Assembly: GCF_014191495.1 (NCBI RefSeq)
Contig: NZ_JACHWR010000002.1
Coordinates: 372,001 to 436,000 of the forward strand
Direction of reading: 5' to 3'
Length of the DNA: 64,000 nt
From: Nocardioides soli
GTDB lineage: Bacteria; Actinomycetota; Actinomycetes; Propionibacteriales; Nocardioidaceae
In this document: in pieces, positions 32,971-41,640 of the stretch
Layout: each line of letters starts with the position of its first letter
Numbering within the stretch: position 1 is the stretch's first letter
The notes under the pieces: model-generated
What the model was told of the DNA's origin: nothing
Seen by the model: the letters and a program-made list of their open reading frames with translations, nothing else
Database searches by the model: none
Program-made: the position numbers and the translations under genes

Positions 32971-33456
32971 ATGCCCGGGCGTCCCCTCCGGCTGGCGATC
33001 GCCAGCCCCGACCAGACCGTCGAGGAGGGACTGCGGACGATGCTGACCGCACGCTCCGACCGGGTCGTGGTGGTCGCGAGCGGGGAGGCCGACGTGGTCC
33101 TCCACGACGCGGACCACCCGGGAGCCGAGGACATCGACGAACTGTTGCGGCGCACCGGCGCGGTCGGCTGGGTGCCGCTGCGGGGCGGGGTGGACCAGAT
33201 CCTGGCGATGGTCGAGGCCGCGGCCGGGGTCGGGCGGTCCGAGCACGGACACGTCGGGCTCAGCGACCGCGAGAAGCAGGTGCTCGCGCTGATCGCCCAG
33301 GGCCTGACCAACCAGGAGATCGCCGACCGGGTCTTCGTCAGCATCAACTCCGTGAAGACCTACATCCGCTCGGCGTACCGCAAGATCGGCGTCGGCAGCC
33401 GTAGTCAGGCCGTCGCCTGGGGGTTGCGCAACGGCGTGATCCCGCCCTCCGAGTGA
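32971..33456 (+). CDS. LuxR/NarL-type regulator with degenerate receiver domain
   Basis: A 161-residue protein. The C-terminal half is a GerE/LuxR helix-turn-helix (LSDREKQVLALIAQGLTNQE, then IADRVFVSINSVKTYIRSAY). The N-terminal half resembles a response-regulator receiver but is short and degenerate: ASPDQTVEEGL replaces the usual acidic pair, VVLHDA may keep the phosphorylated Asp, and the conserved Lys position reads VPLRGG. It may work without phosphorylation. No histidine kinase is nearby. The start is an ATG with AAAGGA placed in a hairpin loop. Confidence 0.85.
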   Translation: MPGRPLRLAIASPDQTVEEGLRTMLTARSDRVVVVASGEADVVLHDADHPGAEDIDELLRRTGAVGWVPLRGGVDQILAMVEAAAGVGRSEHGHVGLSDREKQVLALIAQGLTNQEIADRVFVSINSVKTYIRSAYRKIGVGSRSQAVAWGLRNGVIPPSE

Positions 33457-33493
33457 CCGGCCCCGGCGGCGGGCGTCGTACGACGAGACGCGG

Positions 33494-33904
33494 TCAGCGC
33501 CGTCGGTCGTGCACGGTGACCATCCGGTAGTCCTTCTGCGGTCCCGTGGCGTCCCAGGTGACCGTCCACGCCTCGACCGGGTCGCCGGTCACCTCGACCA
33601 GGCCCCGGTAGTGGTCGGGCGCGCACGCGTGGTCGACCCGGGCGCCGACCGTCCAGGGATGGAAGACGCGCCCGTCGGCGAACCGCACGATCCAGCCGCC
33701 GTCCTCGAGGTCGGCGTACAGCGTCCGCTCGACCGGCACCTCGTGCCCGGGCCAGCTCATCGTGCCCGCCTCGACCCACCGGATCCGGTGTGGTGACTCG
33801 GCCGTCAGTGTGAGGGTCCCGGTGACGTCGCGGCGCTCACCCGTGCTCCGGTCGTGGACCACGCGGGTCAGCGACCAGGTGCCGAGGAGCGCCGCCAGGT
33901 CCAC
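33494..33904 (-). CDS. Hypothetical protein, DUF6314-like
   Basis: A 136-residue beta-rich protein beginning MDLAALLGTWSLTRVVHDRS and containing LYADLEDGGWIVRFADGR and HPWTVGARVDHACAPDHYRG. The pattern resembles the uncharacterised DUF6314 family, whose lipocalin-like beta sheet suggests small-molecule binding; the family name is recalled, not tested. It is followed upstream, nine bases away, by the thioesterase gene on the same strand, so the two may be co-transcribed. Confidence 0.7.
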   Translation of the reverse strand: MDLAALLGTWSLTRVVHDRSTGERRDVTGTLTLTAESPHRIRWVEAGTMSWPGHEVPVERTLYADLEDGGWIVRFADGRVFHPWTVGARVDHACAPDHYRGLVEVTGDPVEAWTVTWDATGPQKDYRMVTVHDRRR

Positions 33905-33913
33905 CGGCCGGGG

Positions 33914-34414
33914 TCAGCGCAGGGCCATCGAGCCCGACAGGGCGGGCTGCCAGGGCAGCGCGGCCTCGGCGGCGATCCGCTTGTCGAGCGCGGCCGCGAC
34001 GTCCTCGGGCCACTCGGCGGTGCGCCGGCTCGCCATGTCGATGTGCAGGAAGATCTCCTCCATCGCGTAGCTGAGCCGCTGGTGGGTGTCGTCGAGCAGG
34101 TAGACGACCGCGTGGGCGGCGCGGGCCGAGCGGCCGACGAGCCGCACCCGGGCCGAGATCCGGTCGCCGGTGCGCAGCTCGGACAGGTAGGTCATGTGGT
34201 GCTCCGCGGTGAACACGCCCTGCCCGGCCACGGTCGGCCAGTTCTGCGGGATGCCCACGTCGACCAGCGACTCGTCGAGGCCCTCGCTCGCGATGCCGAC
34301 GTAGTGCCGGATGTTGAGGTGGCCGTTGATGTCCTCGAACGCCGCCGGCACGGCCTGGGCGGTGTAGGAGGGCAGGGCGGCGAGCTGGTCGTACGTCGGA
34401 TGCGCGGTGGTCAC
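33914..34414 (-). CDS. Acyl-CoA thioesterase (hot-dog fold)
   Basis: A 166-residue protein of the 4-hydroxybenzoyl-CoA/acyl-CoA thioesterase type. AAFEDINGHLNIRHYVGIAS carries the conserved Asp/Asn-Gly-His-xN segment of the active site; EHHMTYLSELRTGDRISARV and AAHAVVYLLDDTHQRLSYAM are typical beta strands. It would hydrolyse an acyl-CoA and may relieve CoA sequestration. The ATG is the first in frame and gives normal length. It is divergent from the secreted phosphatase-like gene at 34552. Confidence 0.85.
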   Translation of the reverse strand: MTTAHPTYDQLAALPSYTAQAVPAAFEDINGHLNIRHYVGIASEGLDESLVDVGIPQNWPTVAGQGVFTAEHHMTYLSELRTGDRISARVRLVGRSARAAHAVVYLLDDTHQRLSYAMEEIFLHIDMASRRTAEWPEDVAAALDKRIAAEAALPWQPALSGSMALR

Positions 34415-34551
34415 CCCTGGGACGCTACTGGCTCGCGTGCCCGCGCCGGACAGCGGCCCCCGGGCCGGACATCGGCGTGGCCTCCGGGGCGGGAGGGGCT
34501 CTCGGGGCTAGCGTGATCGACGTCGATCGACCGAGCCGGAGGGGAAGCCGC

Positions 34552-35628
34552 GTGGTCCGACGGGTCCGTCGCGGGCGCCGTGACGACGTACGGCGACGGC
34601 GTGCCGCCTGGGCGGGCCCGCCGCCGCTGCTGCTGCTCGTCACCGTGCTGGGCGTGCTGGTCGCGCCGGCGGTCGCCGACGACCGGCCGACCGATCCGCC
34701 GGCCGACCCGTCGGCAGTTCATGTCGACCCACCGACGAGCGCCGCCGCCACGCCCCGCTCGATCGAGCCGCGCCTGGTCCGCCGGGTCGAGACGTCGAGT
34801 CGCGGCGGACGGGCCGCGACCGGAGCCGACGTGGCACCGCTCCAGCCGGCCGTCGACATCGGCGTCGCCAGCATGAACATGCTCCGGCTGCTCACCCCCG
34901 AGCAGGCGCGCGCCGACGCGCGCCGGCTCACCGCCGACCCGGCCGTCGACGTCGTCGGCTGGCAGGAGGCCCAGCACTTCCGCTCCGTGCTGCGCTCGCT
35001 GCCGGGCTGGCGCACGGCGACCTTCGAGCGCCGCGGCGACATCTCCGAGCTGGCGGTCTCGTGGCGGGCCGACAGGTTCCGGCTGGTGCGCTCGAAGCTC
35101 GTCTACGGCATCCCCGGCGTCCGCCCCGACGAGGGGCGCTACCCCTTCGCCGGCCGCCGGATCGCGATCGTCACCCTCGAGCACCGCGAGAGCGGGCGGC
35201 GGCTCACCGTGCTCGACGCCCACCTGCCGACGATGATCGAGGACGAGGGGGTGCCCGGCCGCTGGGCCGCCACCCTGAACGCCTCGCGGGCCCGCCAGCA
35301 CCTCGCGCGGATCGCCCGGGCCTGGAGCCGGGTCGGCAGCCGGTGGGTGGTCGGCACCGGCGACCTCAACTTCGACGCCCGCGCCGATGCTCGGCAGCGC
35401 TCGCCCGGCGGCCCGATCCGGATGCTCGGCCGGGTCGCGATCTCGTCGTACCAGGCACTCGGCGCGCGGACGCCTCCGACGTACCCCGAGCTCCAGCGGC
35501 GCATCGACTACGTCTGGGTCGACCGGGCCGCGCGGCGCGAGGGGCGGATGGAGTTCCTGCGGCACTGGGTGCTGCCGGACTTCAACAGCGACCACCGGCC
35601 GATCGTGGTCCGGCTGCGGCTGACCTGA
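34552..35628 (+). CDS. Secreted endonuclease/exonuclease/phosphatase-family protein
   Basis: A 358-residue protein. After an Arg-rich start it has a hydrophobic export segment (WAGPPPLLLLVTVLGVLVAP, then AVADD), a 70-residue low-complexity region and a C-terminal EEP domain: VASMNMLRL, VDVVGWQEAQ (metal Glu), LDAHLP, VVGTGDLNFD and FNSDHRPIVVRL (catalytic His). Such domains hydrolyse phosphodiesters of DNA, sphingolipids or phosphoinositides. The GTG at 34552 after GAGGGGAA was chosen because it keeps a compact signal peptide. It is probably extracellular or membrane-anchored. Confidence 0.85.
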   Translation: MVRRVRRGRRDDVRRRRAAWAGPPPLLLLVTVLGVLVAPAVADDRPTDPPADPSAVHVDPPTSAAATPRSIEPRLVRRVETSSRGGRAATGADVAPLQPAVDIGVASMNMLRLLTPEQARADARRLTADPAVDVVGWQEAQHFRSVLRSLPGWRTATFERRGDISELAVSWRADRFRLVRSKLVYGIPGVRPDEGRYPFAGRRIAIVTLEHRESGRRLTVLDAHLPTMIEDEGVPGRWAATLNASRARQHLARIARAWSRVGSRWVVGTGDLNFDARADARQRSPGGPIRMLGRVAISSYQALGARTPPTYPELQRRIDYVWVDRAARREGRMEFLRHWVLPDFNSDHRPIVVRLRLT

Positions 35629-35639
35629 GCCTCGAGGCT
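35628..35639. repeat. Perfect 12-base palindrome between convergent genes
   Basis: AGCCTCGAGGCT begins at the last base of the exonuclease-phosphatase stop codon and lies seven bases before the end of the convergent metallohydrolase gene. It contains the GAGCCTCGAG motif seen in the degenerate repeat copy at 31908. It is too short for a confident terminator. Confidence 0.4.
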
Positions 35640-35646
35640 GAGCCGG

Positions 35647-36414
35647 CTACTCGATCACGACCCGCTCGCCGGGCCGGGCCAGCGTCGCCGTGGTGCCCGG
35701 TGCCGCGTCGCCCAGCGCCGCCACGAACCGGTCGCCGGGCGTGACGAACAGCCGCTGGTGGTTGGCCCGGGCCACCTGGCGCAGGCCGAGCGGCCAGAAC
35801 GTGCCCCAGTGCACGGGCACCGCGACGTCCGCGCCGACCCGGGCGACGGCGGCGGCCCCGGCGACCGGGTCCATGTGTCCGTCCTCCAGCGTCGGGCCCC
35901 AGCCCCCGATGGGGATCAGCGCCAGGTCGACGTGGCCGACCTCGTCCATGTCCTCGCGCAGCTCGGTGTCGCCCGGGAACCAGAACGACCGCGGACCGGC
36001 GTCGATGCGGAAGCCGAGCGGCGGCCCCGTGATCCGGGTGTGCGGCCCGCGGCCGCCGTCGTGCGTGGCGGGCAGCACCCGGATCGTCACCCCGGCCACC
36101 TCGACGACCTCGCCGGGCACGACCGGGCGGACCCGCCCGTGGTCGAGCGAGCGCAGCAGGCCCTCCCCGCCGCGGGGCACCAGGATCGGCACGTCGCGGG
36201 ACACCCGGCGCAGGGACGGCAGGTGCAGGTGGTCGTGGTGCAGGTGCGAGACGACCACCACGTCCACGTCGTACGCCGCGCCGCTCGGGCTCGGCGCGTA
36301 GCGCCGCAGGTGGAAGAGCCGGTCGGAGAGCAGCGGATCGACCGCCACCCGGGCGCCGCCGATCTCGACGGTCGCCGACGCGTGACCCCACCAGGTCACC
36401 GCGAGGCCGGTCAT
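35647..36414 (-). CDS. Metallo-beta-lactamase-fold hydrolase (UlaG-like)
   Basis: A 255-residue MBL-fold protein. SHLHHDHLHLPSL is the HxHxDH zinc motif; WFPGDTELRED and PVHWGTFWPLG provide later metal ligands. The opening AVTWWGHASATVEIGGARVA plus the missing long C-terminal domain resemble UlaG-like and N-acyl-phosphatidylethanolamine phospholipase-D-like enzymes. Substrate is unknown. The ATG at 36414 overlaps the stop of the methyltransferase gene (ATGA), showing translational coupling. Confidence 0.86.
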   Translation of the reverse strand: MTGLAVTWWGHASATVEIGGARVAVDPLLSDRLFHLRRYAPSPSGAAYDVDVVVVSHLHHDHLHLPSLRRVSRDVPILVPRGGEGLLRSLDHGRVRPVVPGEVVEVAGVTIRVLPATHDGGRGPHTRITGPPLGFRIDAGPRSFWFPGDTELREDMDEVGHVDLALIPIGGWGPTLEDGHMDPVAGAAAVARVGADVAVPVHWGTFWPLGLRQVARANHQRLFVTPGDRFVAALGDAAPGTTATLARPGERVVIE

Positions 36415-37184
36415 GCTCGCACTGTAAGGCGTCCGACGGCCACCGTGGCGCCGATCTCCTCGTCGGTCACGATCGTGGGCTCGAGCCCGGCCGCGGCCAG
36501 CAGTCCCGCGGTCCGGTCGGCCTGGTCGCGGCCGGTCTCGATCAGCAGCCGCCCCTGCGGGGCGAGCCAGGCCGGCGCCCCGGCGATCACGCCGCGCTGC
36601 ACATCCAGCCCGTCGGCGCCGCCGTCGAGTGCGACCCGGTGCTCGTGGTCGCGGGCCTCGGGCGGCATCAGCGCGATCTCGTCGGTCGGCACGTACGGCG
36701 CGTTCGCGACCAGTGCCCGCACCCGTCCGCGCAGCTCTTCCGGCAGCGCGGCATACAGATCGCCCTCGACGACCCGGTCGGCGGGCAGGTTGCGGCGGGC
36801 GCACGCGACCGCGGCGGGGTCGACGTCGGCGGCGTACACCTCGAGGCCGGGCAGGCCCGCGAGCAGCACGGCGCCGAGCGCCCCGGTGCCGCAGCACAGG
36901 TCGACCGCGACGTCGCCCGGCCGCAGCTCCGCGGCCGCCGTGCGGGCCAGCAGCGCCGAGCGCTGCCGGGGCACGAAGACGCCCGGCGCGACGGCGATCC
37001 GCAGCCCGCAGAAGTCGGCGTACCCCACGACGAGCTCCAGCGGCGCCCCCGCCACCCGCTCGGCGAGCATCCGGGCCAGCGCGGCGTGGTCGCCGTCGGC
37101 GGCCGCGAGCAGCACGCGAGCCTCGTCCTCGGCGAAGACGCAGCCGGCCGCGCGGAGGGCGGCCACCAGGTCGTCCAGGTCCAT
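36411..37184 (-). CDS. PrmC/HemK-related methyltransferase with NAPY motif
   Basis: A 257-residue SAM-dependent methyltransferase. VAVDLCCGTGALGAVLLAGL is the SAM-binding motif I, and VANAPYVPTDEI takes the place of the NPPY motif that positions the target amide in PrmC. The protein has the N-terminal helical domain and the VAPGVFVPRQRSALL segment of the PrmC group. It fits the TIGR03704-like subgroup of unknown target in actinobacteria, recalled from memory. It is a two-gene operon with the metallohydrolase. The ATG at 37184 is preferred over a longer start that would overlap the next gene. Confidence 0.83.
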   Translation of the reverse strand: MDLDDLVAALRAAGCVFAEDEARVLLAAADGDHAALARMLAERVAGAPLELVVGYADFCGLRIAVAPGVFVPRQRSALLARTAAAELRPGDVAVDLCCGTGALGAVLLAGLPGLEVYAADVDPAAVACARRNLPADRVVEGDLYAALPEELRGRVRALVANAPYVPTDEIALMPPEARDHEHRVALDGGADGLDVQRGVIAGAPAWLAPQGRLLIETGRDQADRTAGLLAAAGLEPTIVTDEEIGATVAVGRLTVRA

Positions 37185-37200
37185 GGTCGATGATGCTCCC

Positions 37201-37557
37201 ATGCCGAGCGTGTCCACCCAGATCACCTGGATCGTGGTCGGGTACGCCGCCCTGGTCGTCGTCCTCGCCGTCATGGTCGCGGTGCGCAGGGGCGAGCGGC
37301 CCGCATGGCTGGACCAGATGGCCTGGATGCTGGAGCTGCTGCTCGTGGTCCGCGCGCTGGTCGGCCTGTCGGCGTTCCGCGGGGACGGACCCGACTCGGT
37401 CTCGACGTACGTCGGCTACCTGCTCGCCTCGGTGTGCGTGCTGCCGATCGCGATCAGGTCCGTCGAGGGCGACCGCGCCCCGTGGTCCTCGGCCGTGCTC
37501 GCGGTCGCCGCGCTGGCGGTCGGCGTGATCGCCGTCCGGCTCGAGATGACCGGATGA
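37201..37557 (+). CDS. Hypothetical membrane protein
   Basis: A 118-residue protein with about four hydrophobic segments: residues 8-28, 40-58, 68-85 and 93-112. I recognise no domain. Its C-terminus overlaps the next small membrane protein gene (ATGA), so the two are probably made together and may form one complex. The start ATG lies 17 bases from the divergent methyltransferase start, leaving almost no room for two separate promoters. Confidence 0.75.
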   Translation: MPSVSTQITWIVVGYAALVVVLAVMVAVRRGERPAWLDQMAWMLELLLVVRALVGLSAFRGDGPDSVSTYVGYLLASVCVLPIAIRSVEGDRAPWSSAVLAVAALAVGVIAVRLEMTG

Positions 37558-37952
37558 GCGAGGCCCCGCGCTCCGGGCCGCACCAGGTGCTGCTCGCGCT
37601 CTACGCGCTGTTCGCCCTCGCGGCCGGCGCCCGGTCGCTGGTGCAGCTGACGACGCGCTACGACGAGGCGCCGGTGGCGTACTGGCTCTCGCTCGCGGCC
37701 GCCGCCACCTACGCGCTCGGCTGGTGGGCGATCCGCCAGGCGTCGTCCGGGCACACCGGCTTCGCCAGCGTGATGCTCTGGATCGAGCTGGCCGGCGTGC
37801 TCACGGTGGGCACGGTGTCGCTGCTGGTCCCGGACTGGTTCCCGGACGCGTCGGTGTGGTCCGACTACGGCATCGGCTACGGCTTCGTGCCCGCGGCGCT
37901 GCCCGTGGCGGGCCTGGTCTGGCTGCGCCGGCAGCGCCGGTCCCCAGCCTGA
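37554..37952 (+). CDS. Hypothetical membrane protein
   Basis: A 132-residue membrane protein with four probable helices (about residues 12-32, 43-60, 72-92 and 104-124) and a basic C-terminal tail (RRQRRSPA). No family recognised. The ATG overlaps the stop of the preceding gene. The pair resembles the small membrane-protein pairs often found next to PrmC-like genes in Nocardioides, but no function can be given. Confidence 0.75.
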   Translation: MSEAPRSGPHQVLLALYALFALAAGARSLVQLTTRYDEAPVAYWLSLAAAATYALGWWAIRQASSGHTGFASVMLWIELAGVLTVGTVSLLVPDWFPDASVWSDYGIGYGFVPAALPVAGLVWLRRQRRSPA

Positions 37953-38030
37953 TCCCAGTGCGTCCCCAGTGGGGGCCAAGTGGTGCGCGGGAGCGTGGGG
38001 TCGTCCGTCCCCCACCAGCAAGGAACCACC

Positions 38031-38447
38031 GTGAACACCCTGATCGCCATCGTCGTGCCGACCGTCGTGCTGATCGCGTACGTCGCCACCGCGAGCGCGA
38101 CCCCCCGCTCCCGCCGCCGTGAGGCGGCCCGTCGCGCCCGCCGAGTCACCCGCCACCCGGCGCTCGCCAACCTCGGCGACGTCCACCGGCGCCTCGATGC
38201 CGAGCTGCCCGCCGCCCACGCGGACTTCGTGATGTCCCGGGTGGTCCGGCACCGCGTCGACGCCGTGACGCTGTGGACCTGGCTCGACCGGCTCGGCGCC
38301 GAGGCGCTGGTGCTCGCCCTGGCTGCCGGCCACGGCTACGCCGGCCTGCTGCGGATCCTGCGCGACGAGCGGCCCTACGACGACAGCGAGGCCCGGCTGC
38401 TCGCCGAGCTGAGTGAGCCCGAGCTGTTCCAGCTCGCCGCCGCGTGA
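38031..38447 (+). CDS. Hypothetical protein with N-terminal TM segment
   Basis: A 138-residue protein. A hydrophobic N-terminus (NTLIAIVVPTVVLIAYVATA) is followed by a basic stretch (PRSRRREAARRARRVTRH) and a soluble alpha-helical region with DVHRRLDAELPAAHADFVMS and LVLALAAGHGYAGLLRIL. The basic patch after the helix predicts a cytoplasmic C-terminus. The GTG start at 38031 follows AAGGA by seven bases and is preferred to a longer GTG at 37980. No function is recognised. Confidence 0.65.
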   Translation: MNTLIAIVVPTVVLIAYVATASATPRSRRREAARRARRVTRHPALANLGDVHRRLDAELPAAHADFVMSRVVRHRVDAVTLWTWLDRLGAEALVLALAAGHGYAGLLRILRDERPYDDSEARLLAELSEPELFQLAAA

Positions 38448-38470
38448 TCCGGACCGGCCTGGCCCGATAC

Positions 38471-38484
38471 TGAAACGTGTTCTA
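38471..38484. promoter_or_regulatory. KstR-type box before the OYE gene
   Basis: TGAAACGTGTTCTA matches TnnAACnnGTTnnA at every fixed base. It ends ten bases before the GTG start of the OYE-family gene, so a bound repressor would cover the promoter or the transcription start. A very short or absent 5' leader is implied. Confidence 0.65.
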
Positions 38485-38494
38485 GATTCGGGGG

Positions 38495-39733
38495 GTGGCA
38501 TCCGATGCATCGCAGCGCCCCGCGGCCGACGTGCCCGCGCCCGACGTGCCTGCGCCCGACGTCTTCGCGCCCGCCCGGCTGGGTCCGGTCCGGCTGCGCA
38601 ACCGGACCGTCAAGGCCGCGACGTTCGAGGGGCGGGCGCCGCAGGGCCGGGTGACCGACGCGCTCATCGACTACCACCTCGCGGTGGCCCGCGGCGGCGT
38701 CGGCCTGACGACGGTCGCCTACCTCGCGGTGGCGCCCGAGGGCCGCACCCATCGCGAGCAGATCGTGGTGGGGCCGCAGACCCGCGGGGGTCTGGCCCGG
38801 ATGGCCGACGCGATCCACGAGGCCGGCGCCGCGATCGCCGGCCAGGTCGGGCACGCCGGCCCGGTCGCCAACGGCCGCTCCAACGGCGTCCACGCGCTGG
38901 CCGCCAGCCGGATGCCGAGCCCGCTGTCGATGCAGATGGTCCGGTCGGCCAGCGACGCCGACCTGACGCGGATCACCCGCGACTACGTCGCCGCCGCGCG
39001 CACGCTGGTCGACGCGGGCTTCGACGTGCTCGAGCTGCACATGGCGCACAGCTACCTGATCTCGTCGTTCCTCGCGCCCGGCCTCAATCGCCGCAAGGAC
39101 GACTGGGGCGGCCCGCTGGAGCGCCGGGCCCGACTCGGCCGCCAGGTCGCCCGGGCGGTCCGCGACGAGGTCGGCGACTCCTGCGCCGTGACCGCGAAGA
39201 TCTCGGTCTCCGACGGATTCAAGGGCGGCGTGACGACCGACGAGGGCATCGAGTACGCCGCGATGCTCGAGTCCGACGGGGCCCTCGACGCGCTCCAGCT
39301 CAGCGGCGGCTCCTCGCTGATGAACCCGATGTACCTCTTCCGCGGCGAGACCCCTGTGCGCGAGTTCGCCGAGTCGATGCCGTTCCCGGTGCGGTGGGGG
39401 ATGCGCACGCCGATCGGTCGCGGCTTCCTCAAGACCTACCCCTTCGAGGAGGCCTACTTCCGCGCGAAGGCGCTGCGCTTCCGCGAGGCGCTGTCGATGC
39501 CGCTGATGCTGCTCGGCGGCATCAACCGCGCCGACACGATGGAGCAGGCGATGGCCGACGGCTTCGACTTCGTCGCCATGGGCCGCGCCCTGCTCCGCGA
39601 GCCGGACCTGGTCGCCCGGCTCGCCGCCGGCCGCGCCGCCGAGGGGGTCTGCATCCACTGCAACCGGTGCATGCCGACGATCTACTCCGGCACGCGGTGC
39701 GTGGTGATCGACCCGCCCTTCCCGATGCAGTAG
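38495..39733 (+). CDS. NADH:flavin oxidoreductase, Old Yellow Enzyme/2,4-dienoyl-CoA reductase type
   Basis: A 412-residue FMN-binding TIM barrel. The first 30 residues are a low-complexity lead ([20 protein letters not shown]). The barrel shows [32 protein letters not shown] and near the end a CIHCNRC cluster with a further Cys twelve residues later, the pattern of the [4Fe-4S] site of 2,4-dienoyl-CoA reductase. The C-terminal NAD(P)H domain of the full-length enzyme is missing, so electrons must come from another protein. It probably reduces a double bond in a steroid- or dienoyl-type substrate. A KstR-like box precedes it. Confidence 0.87.
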   Translation: MASDASQRPAADVPAPDVPAPDVFAPARLGPVRLRNRTVKAATFEGRAPQGRVTDALIDYHLAVARGGVGLTTVAYLAVAPEGRTHREQIVVGPQTRGGLARMADAIHEAGAAIAGQVGHAGPVANGRSNGVHALAASRMPSPLSMQMVRSASDADLTRITRDYVAAARTLVDAGFDVLELHMAHSYLISSFLAPGLNRRKDDWGGPLERRARLGRQVARAVRDEVGDSCAVTAKISVSDGFKGGVTTDEGIEYAAMLESDGALDALQLSGGSSLMNPMYLFRGETPVREFAESMPFPVRWGMRTPIGRGFLKTYPFEEAYFRAKALRFREALSMPLMLLGGINRADTMEQAMADGFDFVAMGRALLREPDLVARLAAGRAAEGVCIHCNRCMPTIYSGTRCVVIDPPFPMQ

Positions 39734-39744
39734 AACGTGTTCTA
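39731..39744. promoter_or_regulatory. KstR-type box before the SDR gene
   Basis: TAGAACGTGTTCTA is a perfect 14-base palindrome matching TnnAACnnGTTnnA. Its first three bases are the stop codon of the OYE gene and it ends eleven bases before the SDR start. Thirteen of 14 bases agree with the box at 28036 read on the minus strand. Confidence 0.7.
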
Positions 39745-39755
39745 GATTGCCCTGC

Positions 39756-40559
39756 ATGAGCATCCTGGAGCGCTTCTCCGTCGACGGGCAGGTCGCGATC
39801 GTCACCGGCGCCGGCCGCGGGCTGGGTGCGGCCACCGCGGTCGCGCTCGCCGAGGCCGGCGCCGACGTGCTGATCTCCGCGCGCACCGAGCGGCAGCTCG
39901 ACGTGGTCGCCGAGCGGGTGCGGGCCACCGGGCGGCGCTGCGTCGTCGTCCCGGCCGACCTCAGCGACCTCGACGCGGTGGCCGGCCTGGCACAGGCGGC
40001 GTACGACGAGCTCGGGCGGCTCGACACGGTCGTCAACAACGTCGGTGGCACGTTCCCCAGTGCGTTCCTCGACACCAGCAGCGAGTTCCTCAACGAGGCG
40101 TTCAGCTTCAACGTCACCACCGCGCACGCCCTGACCAGGGCCGCGGTGCCGTTGATGCTGAAGGATGCGGACCAGCAGAAGAGCGTCGTCACGATCAGCT
40201 CGATGATGGGCCGCACCGCCGACCGCGGCTTCCTCGCCTACGGCACGGCCAAGGCCGCGCTCGCGCACTGGACCAAGATGGCGGCCCAGGACCTCGCACC
40301 GCGGATCCGGGTCAACGGCATCTACGTCGGCTCGATCATGACCAGCGCGCTCGAGTACGTCGCGGGCCAGCCGGAGCTGATGGGCCAGCTGGAGACCAAG
40401 ACGCCGCTGCGCCGGGTCGGTGAGCCGGAGGACATCGCCGCCGGGGTCGTCTACCTCGCCTCGCGGGCCGGGCAGTACGTCACCGGCAAGCTGCTGGAGA
40501 TCGACGGCGGCATCCAGCAGCCGACCCTGGACCTCGGGTTCCCCGACGTGGCCCCGTAG
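39756..40559 (+). CDS. SDR-family oxidoreductase
   Basis: A 267-residue classical short-chain dehydrogenase: [25 protein letters not shown], Ser in ISSMMG, YGTAK and the closing [12 protein letters not shown] are all present. It resembles 3-oxoacyl reductase/hydroxysteroid dehydrogenase types. It lies between the OYE gene and a metallohydrolase gene, with a perfect KstR-type palindrome just upstream, so it may oxidise a ring or side-chain hydroxyl in the same regulon. The ATG is preferred to a TTG nine bases earlier. Confidence 0.87.
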   Translation: MSILERFSVDGQVAIVTGAGRGLGAATAVALAEAGADVLISARTERQLDVVAERVRATGRRCVVVPADLSDLDAVAGLAQAAYDELGRLDTVVNNVGGTFPSAFLDTSSEFLNEAFSFNVTTAHALTRAAVPLMLKDADQQKSVVTISSMMGRTADRGFLAYGTAKAALAHWTKMAAQDLAPRIRVNGIYVGSIMTSALEYVAGQPELMGQLETKTPLRRVGEPEDIAAGVVYLASRAGQYVTGKLLEIDGGIQQPTLDLGFPDVAP

Positions 40560-40569
40560 GGTCCGGACC

Positions 40570-41640
40570 GTGAGCACCTCCTCGACGTCGACCGCCCACG
40601 CCATCTCGCCCGACTCCGGCGAGCACTGGTCGAAGGAGGGTGCCTGGCGGGTCGCCGAAGGCATCCACCGGATCCCGCTGCCGCTGCCGATGGACGGGCT
40701 GAAGGCGGTCAACGTCTACGTCCTCGAGACCGCCGACGGTCTCACCCTCATCGACGGTGGCTGGGCGATCGAGGTGGCCCGCGACCTGCTCGAGCGGTGC
40801 CTGCGCGACGTGGGCTACGGCTTCGGCGACATCAAGCGGTTCCTGGTCACCCACATCCACCGCGACCACTACACGATGGCCGCCGTGCTCGGGAAGGAGT
40901 ACGGCGCCGAGGTGGCGCTCGGCGCCGACGAGAAGCCCGGCCTCGACCTGCTCAACGACCTCGAGTCGCTGACCGAGAGCCCCTTCACCCAGCCGCTCGT
41001 CTCGGCCGGGGCGCGCGACCTCGCCGAGCTCTGGAACCAGGGGCCCGACGAGTTCGACCTGCCGGACCCGGCGTGGTGGGCCTACCCCGACACCTGGCTC
41101 GAGGGCGACCTGCAGATCTCGGTCGGCCCGCGCACCCTCGACGCCGTGCACACGCCCGGGCACACCCCGGGCCACTACGTCTTCGCCGACCAGGCGGCGG
41201 GCCTGCTGTTCGCCGGTGACCACGTGCTCCCGACGATCACCCCGTCGATCGGGTTCACCACGCCGCCGGTGCCGCAGCCGCTCGGCGACTTCCTCGCGTC
41301 GCTGACCAAGGTGCGCGGACTGCCCGACCTGACGATCCTGCCCGCGCACGGCCCGGTCGCCCCGTCGTCGCATGCGCGGGTCGACGAGCTGCTCGCCCAC
41401 CACGACCACCGGCTCGACCAGAGCCTGGCCGCCCTCGACTCCGGCCCGTCCACGTCGCAGGAGGTCGCCCGGCGGCTCGGCTGGACCCGGCACGAGAAGG
41501 CCTACGACGAGCTCGACGAGTTCTCCCGCGGCATGGCCGCGATGGAGACCAAGGCCCACCTCGAGCTGCTCGCCGCCCGCGGCCGGGTCACCCGCACGGA
41601 GACCCCCGATGGCGTGGTGTTCACGGCCGTCACCGGCTGA
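40570..41640 (+). CDS. Metallo-beta-lactamase-fold hydrolase with C-terminal winged-helix
   Basis: A 356-residue MBL-fold protein. THIHRDHYTMA is the HxHxDH metal motif, TPGHTPGHYVF and FAGDHVLP the later ligands and AHGPVAPS the final His region. Residues 275-356 form a helical extension (RVDELLAHHDHRLDQSLAAL, then KAHLELLAARGRV) similar to the winged helix of LACTB2-like enzymes, which act on RNA or thioesters. It starts ten bases after the SDR gene, so it belongs to the group under the KstR-type box. Its 3' end overlaps the convergent acetyltransferase by 11 bases. Confidence 0.84.
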   Translation: MSTSSTSTAHAISPDSGEHWSKEGAWRVAEGIHRIPLPLPMDGLKAVNVYVLETADGLTLIDGGWAIEVARDLLERCLRDVGYGFGDIKRFLVTHIHRDHYTMAAVLGKEYGAEVALGADEKPGLDLLNDLESLTESPFTQPLVSAGARDLAELWNQGPDEFDLPDPAWWAYPDTWLEGDLQISVGPRTLDAVHTPGHTPGHYVFADQAAGLLFAGDHVLPTITPSIGFTTPPVPQPLGDFLASLTKVRGLPDLTILPAHGPVAPSSHARVDELLAHHDHRLDQSLAALDSGPSTSQEVARRLGWTRHEKAYDELDEFSRGMAAMETKAHLELLAARGRVTRTETPDGVVFTAVTG

